64,000 nucleotides of DNA from Meghimatium bilineatum (GCA_034231615.1 CM067322.1:65067349-65131348); one strand, 5' to 3'; shown: positions 22,082 through 32,818, counted from the stretch's first letter. Made by a program: numbers and translations. The notes: generated by a model from the sequence alone, not told the origin.

Positions 22082-23893
22082 CTACGTGCTGTGCAGCTCA
22101 GATGTACACTCAGTCGTGAAATTTAATAATGTATGGTATCGATGGAAGCAGGGATATGGGCACAGAGTGACCTGACATGCTGCACACACGTACTGAGTCT
22201 GGTGGCGCTTATTTGACCGATCTGAACAGACAACACAGTCAGGAAATGAATGCCTGCCACTGGACAACCGTTTAGGATTTATAGCAATGTGGTGTGCTGG
22301 TGCTAGTGTCATCCTATCCGGTGGGTGGCTTGTTCTTCTTCCGGAACTGGAAGACACAGGCCTAGAGTAGCAACCCTCAAGAAGCCCATGAATTATCTGC
22401 AAGCAAAATTTTTCCGCCTTGACTCGGCCAGGATGTTTAGCCCGACACAGGACAGATGAATTGACAAAGCAAGCTTCCAACAAGTAAAAGAAAATTTTCT
22501 TCCACCACTTGCAGGACCTGTGGCCTAACATATAATATGTTAGCTGCTTGGCAACACGATCAACGCCTCCCATATGACGGGTATAGGCCTGTATTGCGCA
22601 TGGTTTTACCACATCCCTCACATTACCACCATGGCGTTTGGAACGGACCTTCCTATTGAAGGTCTGCGCATCGTGTGCAGATGTCATCAAATTTACTTGC
22701 CTCTTGTCATACCATGACAGGTAGAGAATGTTGTCATAACTTTCAGTACGAAGTGGGTCACCAACCTTGAGTTTTAGACCCTTCAACGCAGGGGGGACCC
22801 CTTTGCGATTCAATTGTAGTGTGCCGCAGGCGCCTATCTGGTTCTCGGCAAGCTCCTTGAAAAGGGCTGGAGAGGAAAAGAAGTTGTCCATGTAGACAAT
22901 ATGGCCCTTACCGTGCATTGTGGCCAACAAATTACTCACAACACAGTGAGCCAATCCCTTCTTTTTGTCATAGATGTCCTCCTTCCCAAGGTACAGCTTC
23001 CAGTTCCAGAGATAACTAGTCTTTGAGCCAGCCATTGCCCAAGACTTTATACCCCACTTTGAGGGTTTCTTGGGCATGTACTGCATAAGACTAGTCCTAC
23101 CCTTGAAAGCAATCATGCTTTCATCAATACTGATTTCTTTGGAGAGGCCGTAATATTGTTGGAACAGAGGAATAAGTTTGTCAACAAACCCTTGTATCTT
23201 GAACGCCTTGCTGTGACCGGGTTGCCCTCGTGCAACAGCTGTTGTGTTGTCTACAAGGTGCAGGAATGAAAGAATAGCTAAAAACCTATTCCTACTCATG
23301 ACATTCCTAAACCCAGGCATCTCGATGAGACCATCATTAGACCAATACAATTCATAGGAGGAACGTTTGGTCAGTCCCATCAAGAGGACCAAAGCAACAA
23401 AGGCTGTCATCTCATCAGCTGTGACTTCCTTCCACAACTTCACACGAGATGCATAGCCGGCGTCCTGTCCCTTCGATTCACTAACCTGCTTAGCGTACCG
23501 ATTAGTTTCAGTTACCAACATGTTAAGAATATCATCTGTAAAAAACAGACGAAACACGTCTACCTCACTAAGGTTATCAGCTAGGCCTATAGGTCCAACA
23601 ATTTCATCGAAATTTCTAAGCCAATCATGGCTATACCCCGAAGGGACACTTGAGTTTTCAACAACCTGGTCCTCCAAAATGTCTTCTTCCACGCTGCCCA
23701 CAGAATCAGTATCACTAATATCATCTCTATCTAACCACACATTATCTAAAGGAGCTATATCTGCATCGGTAAGCTGCACAGTTTCTTCCTCATCGGAATC
23801 ATCATCCATTATAAATTCAAAATAAATCGCATCCATGATTGAAGGTTTGGGTGTCGGTACGAAATTACAGTTTGCAACGTCTTGCTGGTACAC
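22082..23893 (-). CDS. piggyBac-family transposase, uninterrupted ORF
   Basis: A 603-residue frame with no stop or frameshift. Residues 21-120 are an acidic N-terminal region, then the DDE domain follows. Its acidic triad is visible as D257 (EISIDESMIAFKG), D336 (HIVYMDNFFSS) and D445 (HMGGVDRVAKQ). The 79 and 109 spacing is close to that of the cabbage-looper piggyBac. The C-terminus (about 550-595) is a Cys/His-rich finger (CVVCSDR, YVCAACQVTLC, PCFHRYH). Such enzymes cut and paste DNA at TTAA in the nucleus. The start could be M1 or M20 (MDAIYFEF). The flanking sequence is decayed repeat, so an open 1.8-kb frame implies a recent insertion, or selection on a host-adopted gene. Terminal repeats were not confirmed on both sides. 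It is a different lineage from the piggyBac at 40240-41948. Confidence 0.93.
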   Translation of the reverse strand: MYQQDVANCNFVPTPKPSIMDAIYFEFIMDDDSDEEETVQLTDADIAPLDNVWLDRDDISDTDSVGSVEEDILEDQVVENSSVPSGYSHDWLRNFDEIVGPIGLADNLSEVDVFRLFFTDDILNMLVTETNRYAKQVSESKGQDAGYASRVKLWKEVTADEMTAFVALVLLMGLTKRSSYELYWSNDGLIEMPGFRNVMSRNRFLAILSFLHLVDNTTAVARGQPGHSKAFKIQGFVDKLIPLFQQYYGLSKEISIDESMIAFKGRTSLMQYMPKKPSKWGIKSWAMAGSKTSYLWNWKLYLGKEDIYDKKKGLAHCVVSNLLATMHGKGHIVYMDNFFSSPALFKELAENQIGACGTLQLNRKGVPPALKGLKLKVGDPLRTESYDNILYLSWYDKRQVNLMTSAHDAQTFNRKVRSKRHGGNVRDVVKPCAIQAYTRHMGGVDRVAKQLTYYMLGHRSCKWWKKIFFYLLEACFVNSSVLCRAKHPGRVKAEKFCLQIIHGLLEGCYSRPVSSSSGRRTSHPPDRMTLAPAHHIAINPKRLSSGRHSFPDCVVCSDRSNKRHQTQYVCAACQVTLCPYPCFHRYHTLLNFTTECTSELHST

Positions 23894-24091
23894 AGAATTT
23901 TTTCAAATAGACAGGGCGAACGTGGAGATGTTCTGGTATCGATTGCGCATGTCCCTAGCTATGTGCATTAACTAAGCGGGTTGTAGTATGTGTAAATCTC
24001 ACGATATTCTCGCTGGGTGGGTCGGGCCGCCAAAAGCGCGCGCCGCCATTTTGTTTCTCGGCGGCCAGGATTGATATAGGCTGGGTGAAGG

Positions 24092-24095
24092 TTAA
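24092..24095 (-). other. Candidate TTAA target site at the 5' side of the piggyBac
   Basis: On the minus strand the sequence leaving this TTAA is CCTTCACCCAGCC, a CC-start as in piggyBac ends. No matching inverted end was found on the other side, so the boundary is tentative. Confidence 0.3.
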
Positions 24096-24609
24096 TATTT
24101 AATAATAATTATTCTAATTATAACAAAACATGCTTAGGAGCCTTGATAACTAAACTACTACTAGTAATAAATAAATAGGCATGTGTTGGGCATAGTAAGA
24201 CTCAGGCCTAACGCTCAAGTTAGTCTATGCATGCCCCGTTGATTCAGATCGACTAAGTAATTAAATTAATTAGGCCCATAATTTAAAAAAACTGCAAATA
24301 TGAATTTTAATTATAGTAGGCAAATAAAATGACTTTGGCGAGCACGAAAAGAAGAGCAAAGAGTCAATAATAAATATAAATTGACAATAATGTTGCCACC
24401 ACCCATGTAACAATACGTTATGTTATTCATCATTAGCCTGACCATCATCAGTAACCTGTGAAGTCATCATCACCCATGGTAGGTAATGCAGAGCATGGGG
24501 TAATGAGAAGGCAGACCTTGACAGAACAAAAGTAACCTGTTGATGGAGGACAATGCAGGGAGTGAAAATTCAGTCAGTAAAAGTTGCTTTTGATTCTTCA
24601 CTGTGCTAT
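24096..24609. other. Non-coding stretch
   Basis: Nothing recognised except the GAAG-type tail of the adjoining LINE at its right end. Confidence 0.4.
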
Positions 24610-25563
24610 TCTTCTTCTTCTTTCGTTCACTTGAAACATGTCTATATCTGTAATTCTGTCTCCTTAATAAAACTCACTGTCTTTTGTAGTTCATACAGTG
24701 TCCCATAGAGCTTTGATTCCAGTGTTGTTTCCTCTGGCCAATATGTATGCCTCAGCGTTTCATGCTCAGAACACTCTTGAAGTATATGTTTGGCACTCTG
24801 TGCTGCCTGTACACATTGCCGTGTTGCCAATCTTGAACTTTGTATACATGTGACTGCGAAGTCGGTTGTGTCCTGTTCTCAGACGTAGAATTATAACTTG
24901 CTCTGATCTGTTCATAATGTGATAGTCATCTTGTGTTGGCGTTTGTGGCTTTCTTATTGACTTGATCATCTGTTTTTTCTGATGGTAGGTGATTGGTATA
25001 TCTGGTTGGTCTTCGGCAACACCTTCCTTAGCCAGTTGGTCTGCTTTTTCATTTCCTGGTATTCCACAGTGAGAGGGTATCCACTGCATGGTTACCCTAT
25101 ACTGGTAAGACAATTCGCTAAGTAGTTTTTTCAAGTCTGTTAGTTTTCCAGACTGGAGAGCTTGAAGCACTGACCTTGCATCTGTCAGGAATACCACAGG
25201 CTGTAGGCCAGAGTTGGAGTTCAGCAGTTTTTTAGCTGCCACACTAATTGCCTGGATTTCTGCATCATAATTATTGCAGAATTTTCCCGTCGGTGTTCTG
25301 ATTGTATCTCTAGGCTTGTGTGGATATTCTATATATACACCTGCACCTCCATTCCTCACAGCATTCTGTGCTGACCCATCTGTGTACACTCTGACCCATA
25401 TATCTTGTGGATATTCCTCATCCAGGAAACTGAGGGTGACTGTCATTCGCTGTACACTGTTCTGTTCGTCCTCGCTTAGTATTCCTTTCACATGGGTCTG
25501 AATGTATATTGGCATTCCATGGCTTTCACTCCACGGGATTGTGCTATAAATACTATAGCACAC
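24610..25563 (-). pseudogene. LINE RNase H domain and tail (Jockey/I-type), near-intact
   Basis: A 265-residue frame carries RNase H: VRVYTDGSAQNAVRNGGAGV (first Asp), NYDAEIQAISVA (Glu), VVFLTDARSVLQAL (second Asp) and IPSHCGIPGNEKADQLAKEG (His..Asn..Asp). The zinc-knuckle tail follows in a second frame (AKHILQECSEHETLRHTYW) after one frameshift near 24800, ending ETELQI-stop. The last bases before flanking DNA are GTGAACGAAAGAAGAAGAAG, almost the same as the SINE A and B tails. The 5' side is cut off by a SINE A at 25564, and no reverse transcriptase remains. Confidence 0.88.
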
Positions 25564-25752
25564 TGTTCATTCTTAAACTTCTGCAAATTAGCAGGATGTA
25601 GTCGGGAAACCGGAGTGCATTGTGTCATGGTTTACAGCTTTGCTACGATATCTGCACCTTTCGGCCTGAAACATCCAACTTCAGCATGACTTCTGGGTTG
25701 CTTTTATCCTATTTAGGATGAGACAGCCAACTCCATCCCATAACGTCTTTGT
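25564..25752 (-). repeat. SINE family A copy
   Basis: GTTCATTCTTAAACTTCTGC at one end and GACAGCCAACTCCATCCCAT at the other; the 5' quarter is missing. It abuts the RNase H fragment. Confidence 0.85.
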
Positions 25753-25767
25753 TGTTCGTCCATCACA

Positions 25768-26001
25768 AGTAATTATGACTATTTGTTACATCCACATGGG
25801 AAATTCAGTTAGAGATATGTCCTTGCCCATGAGTTCGTAGATGGCTAATGAGCCCTATTCGAGGCGCAAATGTGCTTGAACAGTTTGGGCATAGAATAAC
25901 CACCATAGATGATTTTTGGTCTGTCCGTGACTTTCTAGCTACTCTCCGCTGTGAGCTGCTGCATTTCTCCTATTTTCACAAGATGATGCGCCCTTTTTGA
26001 C
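25768..26001 (+). repeat. Dispersed repeat family D, copy 2
   Basis: Partner of 16086-16317. Both copies end at the string GATGATGCG followed by T-rich sequence and GAC. Confidence 0.8.
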
Positions 26002-26008
26002 AGGCTAC

Positions 26009-26810
26009 CTTGAGATCATGTACCCTTCTCCAGCTGACCATAGAGAAGTATTAGAATACGTACCACATGACCTGCCCAACGAATCTGTGTCTGCATCAGG
26101 ATAGTGTCAATCCTAGGGATACCAGATCTGTCAAGGACTGTGGTAACCGGAATCTTGTCTTGCCATGTGATGTTCATAACTTTTCTGAGAAAGTTGTGTG
26201 ACAGTGATTGCGTTTCCTCACATGACGTCTATACAGAGTCCATGTTTCACTAGCGTATAACAGCACTGGGAGTACCACTGCTCTGTAAACTTTCAGCGTA
26301 GTCTGTTGGTTAATGCCATTTCTATGCCACACATTTGTGTACAATCTGCCAAAAGTAATGTTTGCCTTGGCAATCATTGTATACACTTCATCATCAACGT
26401 TGGCATTTTGTGATAAAGTGCTACCTAGGTATGTGAATCTATTCACAACTTTCAGGGCTACACCATTTACCTTTATGCAGGTCTCGTGAGAACTTTTGCC
26501 AGATGCTGGTCAAAGTTGTAACATGGCGTATGTTTTATCCATGTTAATAGAAAGTCCAAAGTTGGTACAAGATTTGAAGAATCTGTCTATAATACTTTGT
26601 AGATCAGCCTCAGAGTTGGCATTTAGGGCACAGTCATCAGCAAATAAGAGATCCCTGATTGTGTGTGATTTGACTTTGTTTTTTTCTCTGAGCCGCCAAA
26701 GGTTGAATAATTTTCCATGGATGCGATATATGTCCACTCCCAAGTTTATATCTCTAAAAGCATCATCCAACATAGCAGAGCACATGATGTTAAGTATTGT
26801 AGGGGCTAAT
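26009..26810 (-). pseudogene. LINE reverse transcriptase, palm to tail
   Basis: First frame (26510-26785): DAFRDINLGVDIYRIHGKLF, RDLLFADDCALNANSEADLQ (LLFADD catalytic box) and LSINMDKTYAML. After a frame change near 26500, the second frame (26174-26450) reads VVNRFTYLGSTLSQNANVDD, FGRLYTNVWHRNGINQ and VLPVLLYASETWTLYRRHVR. The degraded tail continues to about 26010. Only one frame change separates the two long pieces, so this copy is younger than most LINE debris here. The 5' half (endonuclease, early reverse transcriptase motifs) is absent. Confidence 0.88.
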
Positions 26811-27100
26811 ACACATCATCTACCACAGCCCCTTCCTACTTACCATGTCAAATGCTTTTGTTAAGTCTATGAATGCTGTGTTACTATATCTACTTTGAAA
26901 ACAAAAATATCACTAGCTATCATTTGTTAATTCCGGTCATGTAAACATTAAACATCATTTTATATGTTGCTAAATGAGTATAGCAACTGGTTGAAAATGT
27001 CTGGCGGTCTTTTACCGCAGGAAAACCGCTGGCAACGTTTGCCTTTGGTTTCGTGGTAAAGTTTAAATGTGAAACTTTGCAATCGTTTCAAAAATAATTT

Positions 27101-27364
27101 TTCTGTTTTCATTCTTAAACGTTTCCTGGTTACTAGAATGTAGTCAGGATAGCAGAATGCATTGTGTCATGTTTTACAGCTTGGTTGCAATATCTGCTTT
27201 TGGTCTGCCACATCCAATTTCATCATGGGTATTTTGGTAAATTCAACCTATGAGGTGAGACATCAAACTCTTTCCCCAAACCTTAGTTGCCTTTTATGAC
27301 ATGCATGGGTCAAGGAAATGGTGTTACTATTCTTTGCTCCCCTTTCGGTTTGAGTAACACATGT
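27101..27364 (-). repeat. SINE family A, diverged
   Basis: Reversed landmarks ACAGCTTGGTTGCAATATCT, TTAGTTGCCTTTTATGACAT and TATTCTTTGCTCCCCTTTC. Confidence 0.8.
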
Positions 27365-27499
27365 GCTTAATGTCAATTTAATCATGACATAGTATATTCC
27401 GTTGTATGGACTATCTCCTGTATATAAGCAGGAATTTGAGAAAGAATGCAGACAAGACTAAAACTGACATTGATTTTTATGTTGTTTATATTCTTTCTA

Positions 27500-27637
27500 A
27501 GTCTGCGTTTGTTCTAAAATTCCTGCATGTAAGCAGAATGTAGTCTGGAGAATGTAGTGCATTGGTGTCGCAGTTTACAGCTTTGATGTCATATTTGTGA
27601 CTTCTGTCCTGACACATCTGACTTTAGCAAGAATATT
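27500..27637 (-). repeat. SINE family A 3' half
   Basis: GTCTGCGTTTGTTCTAAAAT through CCTGACACATCTGACTTTAG. It lies immediately upstream of the first DNMT1-like exon. Confidence 0.8.
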
Positions 27638-27656
27638 AATATTTTTTGAATTTCAG

Positions 27657-27705
27657 GCTAAATAAGATTGAGTCAGAGTTCAAAGATGGAGACATAACTG
27701 CGAAG
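27657..27705 (+). pseudogene. DNMT1: DNMT1 relic exon 1 seen (DMAP1-binding region)
   Basis: TTTCAG precedes and GTGAGA follows. After one leading base it reads LNKIESEFKDGDITAK. This fits the helix that in vertebrates precedes the EEGYLAKV segment of the DMAP1-binding domain. It joins in phase 0 to the next exon. Confidence 0.65.
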
Positions 27706-27775
27706 GTGAGATGAATTGTTTGTAGTTGGTCATATGTCTAAATGGAAGCAGAGGTTAACTTAATATTCTTTTTTT

Positions 27776-28046
27776 CTTCTGCGTTCGTTCTCAAACTCCT
27801 GCAGATTAGTAGGATGTAGTCCGGAGAACGGAATGCGTTGTGCCATGGTTTACAGCATTGCTGCGATATCTGCGCCTTTCAGCCTGACACATTCGACTTT
27901 AGCATGGCTTTGGGTCACTGACCCAATATGGGATGGGACAGCCAACTCCATCCCATAACCTCCTTAGTCGCCTTTTACAACATGCGTGAAAGGTAAACAG
28001 TGTTGTTATTCTTTGCTCCCCTTTCTGGCCAGGCAACACATGGGCG
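27776..28046 (-). repeat. SINE family A, near-consensus full length
   Basis: TTCTGCGTTCGTTCTCAAAC to CCCCTTTCTGGCCAGGCAAC, with every landmark of the family present. It is one of the least diverged copies. Confidence 0.92.
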
Positions 28047-28319
28047 AACTTAATATTAGAGATGATCGTGTATATGCAGTGGGTTAGTGGAATCAAACAA
28101 GAAATGATTGTGTATAGGGAGTGAGTTTGTAGAATCAGACAACAAAGATGATTGCGTGGGGTGGAGGATGTTAGCAGAACCAAACGAAATCAGTCTTCAA
28201 AATTTAGAACTTCTATTTGTTGGCATCAATGATCACATAGTTATCTTGACTCCTGACACATTGACATTTCAGCAGACCATGTTTCTGTATTCAGGATTCT
28301 TTTGGTTGTGTTAGATCTT

Positions 28320-28640
28320 CAGGCTCCGTCTTCTCCATGTCATAGCGGCTGTTCCAAAGTTTTTGTTAGATCTTCAGGCCAGTGGCCAGGACGAAGCTCC
28401 ATCTTCTCCAGGTCATAGCGGCTGCCCTAAAGTTTTTGCCTCAGTTCAGTCTAGTGTGGCTATGTCTTGCCTTGCAGTTCTTTGTATCCTGGACAATCTT
28501 TGAGTATGTGTTCAGGGATCTGTATGCCTGCTCGGCATGGACATTCATTTGTATGGGCTACCCTGATTCGGTACAGGTGGCCCTGGAGTCGTGCAGAAGC
28601 CTTTCTAAGTCGAAAAATGATGGTCTGTTGTTGCCTATGA
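28320..28640 (-). pseudogene. LINE RNase H tail fragment
   Basis: The minus strand reads IIFRLRKASARLQGHLYRIR and ECPCRAGIQIPEHILKDCPG (the C-C-H-C knuckle), then stops break ELQGKT.PH.TELRQKL and YDLEKMELR. A 57-base segment around GATCTTCAGGC..AAAGTTTTTG is duplicated (about 28315-28365 and 28371-28437). Confidence 0.78.
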
Positions 28641-28916
28641 AAGTAGACACTGTTTACCAGCTTACAACCTCTCTATTGAGTATACTCATAATATTTTCTT
28701 TATAATCAAAAGAAAATGAAGTTGGTAGGCGCAAATTCAGGGAAAGAAGCATTTATTACTCACTTACCAGATCCCTGTGTCAGGTTGTGGTAGGTCTGTG
28801 TTATGTTTGTGTTATAAACAGCTGTGTTATGTCTGTATAAAAGGCATTAGTGATGGATGGGTTTGCTGGTAACAGGAAATTTGCTAGAAATGTATGAGCT
28901 ATAGAGGGATTCCACA

Positions 28917-29715
28917 GTACTTCCACTATTCCATCATCATCACATGTACTACCACAGTTCCATCATCATTACATGTACTACCACAGCTCCATCATTATTA
29001 CATGTACTACCACAGTTCCATAATCATTACATGTACTACCACAGCTCCATCATTATTACATGTACTACCACAGTTCCATCATTATTACATGTACTACCAC
29101 AGTTCCATCATTATTACATGTTCTACCACAGTTCCATCATTATTACATGTTCTACCACAGTTCCATCAGTATTACATGTACTACCACAGTTCCATCATTA
29201 TTACATGTACTACCACAGTTCCATCATTATTACATGTACTACCACAGTTCTATCATCATCACATGTACTACCACTGTTCTATCATCATTACATGTACTAC
29301 CACAGTTCCATCAGTATTACATGTACTACCACAGTTCCATCATTATTACATGTACTACCACAGTTCCATCAGTATTACATGTACTACCACAGTTCCATCA
29401 TTATTACATGTACTACCACAGTTCCATCATCATTACATGTACTTCCACAGTTCCATCATCATTACATGTACTACCACAGTTCTATCATCGTCACATGTAC
29501 TACCACAGTTCCATCAGTATTACATGTACTACCACAGTTCCATCATTATTACATGTACTACCACAGTTCCATCATCATTACATGTACTACCACAGTTTCC
29601 ATCATCATTACATGTACTACCACAGTTCCATCATCATTACATGTACTACCACAGTTCTATCATCGTCACATGTACTACCACAGTTCTATCATCGTCACTT
29701 GTACTACCACAGAGT
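28917..29715 (+). repeat. 29-bp minisatellite, about 27 units
   Basis: The unit is TGTACTACCACAGTTCCATC plus ATCATTACA, with point variants (TTATTACA, TCGTCACA, AGTATTACA). Because 29 is not a multiple of 3 and the unit has no stop in any plus frame, all three plus frames stay open for about 250-280 codons. The open frames are a by-product of the repeat, not evidence of a gene. Confidence 0.97.
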
Positions 29716-29718
29716 CCA

Positions 29719-29890
29719 GAGACTGCAGAACACATTCTTCATATGTGTCAAATCTACCAAGAAGAGAAGGAGAAAATATGGCCCACTGAGACTGCACTTC
29801 TTCTAGACTTGAGGGGTTCCATGGATGACCTGAAGCGAACCACACAATTCATTGAAGCTATTGGTATCTGATATCTGACTGAAAAATGAT
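29719..29890 (+). pseudogene. LINE RNase H tail fragment
   Basis: Reads ETAEHILHMCQIYQEEKEKI and TALLLDLRGSMDDLKRTTQF, ending IEAIGI-stop, then TGACTGAAAAATGATGAAGA with a GAAGAA tail. It is the same tail architecture as 24610-24800 (minus). Confidence 0.8.
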
Positions 29891-30111
29891 GAAGAAGAAA
29901 TTCTCTGCTGGATTTCCCTTGTAACATGACATTGTCCTACACAATTTCTAGTTGGATTTAGCCCAGAGAATGGAAATACGCTTTAAAACCATTTTATTTG
30001 TGGCAATTGCCCGACACATCTGCCTTTGGTGGAAATTGTGATCTAAGAGAAATATTTATGTTTTATGGCCAATATTTTAGAGCAACCAGCAGTTTCCATA
30101 CTTAAATTTCA

Positions 30112-30372
30112 TCTTCTGCGATTGTTCTCAAGCTCCTGCAGATCAGCAGGATGTAGTTAGAATGTGTTGTCACAGTTTCCATCATTGCTGCGGTATCTGC
30201 GCCTTTCAACCAAACATATTTAACTTCAGTATCACTTTGTGTCTCTTTGATCATATGTGGGATGGGACAGCCAACTCCACCTAACCTCTTTAGTCGCCTA
30301 TTACAATTTGTATGGAAGGTAAATGTGTTTTTATTCTTTGCTCTCATTTTGGTTCCCAGGTAACACTTGGGT
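30112..30372 (-). repeat. SINE family A, near full length
   Basis: TCTTCTGCGATTGTTCTCAA to CATTTTGGTTCCCAGGTAAC. Confidence 0.85.
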
Positions 30373-30480
30373 GAGAGACTTACATATAAAACGAGTCGAT
30401 GTTCTGTTAGTCGTGAAATGTCGTCATTATTTCAACACTTAGTTAGGAGCAGTGGCTGCTGAATTGAGTGTAGGACCTCA

Positions 30481-30720
30481 TGTGTGTTGCTCGGAGTCAC
30501 ATATGGACAAAGAATAGCATCACTCACCTTCCATGCATGTCATATGAGGCCATTAAGGAGATTTGGGGATTGAGTTGGCTATTCCATTACACAGGCTAAT
30601 GATCCAAAAGTTATATGGCAGACCAAAAGGCACAGATATCGCAGCCAAGCTGTAATCAAACTGTGCGCTACACACTGAGAGCTCCCCCTCATGACCTTGG
30701 CAGGAGTTTGTAACAAACAC
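30481..30720 (+). repeat. SINE family A, diverged
   Basis: TGTGTGTTGCTCGG, AGAATAGCATCACTCACCTT, GCACAGATATCGCAGCCAAG and GGCAGGAGTTTGTAACAAAC, in consensus order. Confidence 0.75.
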
Positions 30721-30994
30721 ATATCTTTATCTGTACTGTAGCTGGCAAGCTCACTAAACAGATATCTCCGATTAAATTAACCATTTTGTTTTTTTGGCAA
30801 CATTGTCTGCTGGTGACCTTAACTGCTCGTACTATAACAAACTTGGAATGAAGCTGCACATTTCGTTCACAATTCAGAAATAAGTGGGTAGGCACATGAT
30901 ATTTGATTGAATAAAAAATTGTTGTATACCAGTTTTACGTGAAACAATTCTCAGAATTGATGTTTTGAACAAAAAGGTCTTTATCAAGATAAGA

Positions 30995-32096
30995 TGTTGG
31001 GTGCATAGGGTACAGCATTGCTCTCGGCGGACCCAGGGTTAGCAGATAACCAAGATCCCATAATTGCCTCCTCATGGTGCACCCTGGAAACAGAAATACA
31101 GCTGCTCGTGCTGATTCTGGCTAAAACTTTTGGGGATTGTGTCCATGAAGGTGGAGGTAGCAGTTGGAAAGAGATTTGACAGGCAATATCTCAGACACCT
31201 CTGCATCAACACATGCAGCAGCACTGTCGACACACAGTGAAGCTAGTCAGTTCTGCAGAAGCATCGGAAGGGCGGCCAATGCAGTTGTTACAAAGTGGGC
31301 AGATGTTATGAGAAATATAAAGAATGGCACATTAGTCACAATAAAAATAATAGCACAATGTGTACACTGAGAGGGAAGCACAGCGCTAGAGGACAGCAGC
31401 ACGTGCAAAGAGAATGAAAAACGTTTCAAGGAAATCAGAACTATTGTTTTGTTTATTCGAGACAAGCTCCTAGATACCGGTGATCCCAGCCCAGGCCCAA
31501 CTCTACTGTTGAGTTTTTTCTATAACGGAATCATGCTTGCGGAGAGAAAAGATTCAGTGCCTGATGGGCGCAGGCACAGCCTTCCAGGGTGACAGCATTG
31601 TTCAGCTGTTCTAGAACAAATGCTAGTCCCTGACGCTCATAAAAATGTGTATAGACTCGGACTTAGGATGAGTGGTTCATGAAGTTGGTGAACAACACTT
31701 CGGCTAAGAGGGTGAACGAGTGTGAGTCCATTTCTTCTGTCAAGTTCTTACTAAACCGGAACCAGGCTTGAGGATCAGAAAAGGTTCAGTACCCAATGGG
31801 CCCAGTCACAATATGTCAAATTACATGAGACAAGTTCACTGGTGGCGGAACACCTCGTGCAAGATAGATGTGAAGGACAAACAGTTTCGGCGTAGAATAA
31901 GTACACATTCACTGCCTGACGACAGATAGGAAGGCTGTCACAGGCTAGGGCAGTCCACCCGAAATGTCACGGCATGTCGAAATCAGATGTGCTGGGCCTG
32001 CAAGGCACACAACGGTGGCACAATGTAACTACGCTCCTGGCGGAAATCACATGAATATCTGTGCTGATTACAATGGAGCGAACGCAAAACAAACAA
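30995..32096 (+). repeat. Family C retroposon, copy C3
   Basis: Matches copy C2 from GGACCCAGGGTTAGCAGATA through CAACTCTACTGTTGAG, GGTTCAGTACCCAATGGGC and GGCGGAAATCACATGAATAT to AATGGAGCGAACGCAAAAC. It is uninterrupted and about 1.1 kb, which helps to define the family. Confidence 0.82.
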
Positions 32097-32150
32097 GATT
32101 AAATGTTTTTCTTGTCTCTGCTGCTAACTTTATTTATGTTTAGAATAATG

Positions 32151-32220
32151 CCTGTGTGTTATTGGCACAGAAAGGGAAATAACACTTACCACATGTCGTA
32201 AGAGGTAATAAGGAGGTTTA
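32151..32220 (+). repeat. SINE family A 5' fragment
   Basis: CCTGTGTGTTATTGGCACAG ... GTCGTAAGAGGTAATAAGG. A near-identical 70-base copy lies at 32749-32818 on the other side of the next SINE. Confidence 0.7.
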
Positions 32221-32231
32221 GAATAATGCCT

Positions 32232-32741
32232 CGCCCGTGTGTTGCCAGGGCCCAAAAGGGGAGTAAAGAATAGCAACACTGTTTACCTTCCACGCATGTC
32301 GTAAAAGGCAACTAAGGAGGTTATGGGATGGAGTTGGTATTGCACTGGATCTGTTGTTGCTGGTTGTTGATTTCCTGGTGGGAGAAATCCATTTTGTTTA
32401 TATTCGTTATGGTTTTTTGTTCTTAACTGTTTTTGTTGTCTTGATAAAGATCCCAATTGGACCACCATGTTGACAATTGTATTTGTTCTTTTTAAAAAAA
32501 AAATTTTATATTGTTATTTTCTATATTTTATTATTTTATATTGATAGTTTTCTAGTAACCTATTTACTTTATTTGCATTTACCCATATAGGGTCAGTGAC
32601 CCAAAGCCATGCTGAAGTCGGATGTGTCCGGCTGAAAGGTGCAGATATCGCAGCAATGCTGTAAACCATGACACAACACATTCCGTTTTCCGGACTGCAT
32701 CCTGCTAATCTGCATGAGTTTGAGAAAGAACACAGAAGAAG
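32232..32741 (+). repeat. SINE family A, full length but split
   Basis: Flanked by 11-base duplications GAATAATGCCT (32221-32231) and GAATACTGCCT (32742-32752). The 5' half ends at GGGATGGAGTTGG (32337) and the 3' half resumes at CCATATAGGGTCAGTGACCC (32583). The 245 bases between (32338-32582) are AT-rich and foreign to the family, so something was inserted or filled in at a site that lost about 10 bases. Confidence 0.8.
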
Positions 32742-32748
32742 AATACTG

Positions 32749-32818
32749 CCTGTGTGTTATTGGCACCAGAAAGGGAAATAACACTTGTCACATGTCGTAA
32801 GAAGGTACTAAGGAGGTA
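32749..32818 (+). repeat. SINE family A 5' fragment
   Basis: GCCTGTGTGTTATTGGCACC ... GTCGTAAGAAGGTACTAAGG, partner of 32151-32220. Confidence 0.7.

Noticed and set aside
20930-24054. Inverted GATGGCGGC motifs as terminal repeats of the first piggyBac
   Set aside because: The adjoining sequences outside the short motif do not align, and no paired TTAA sites at equal distances were found.
28894-29871. 325-, 281- and 248-codon plus-strand ORFs
   Set aside because: They are translations of a 29-bp tandem repeat in three frames. Only the last roughly 50 codons of the longest are real protein homology (a LINE tail).
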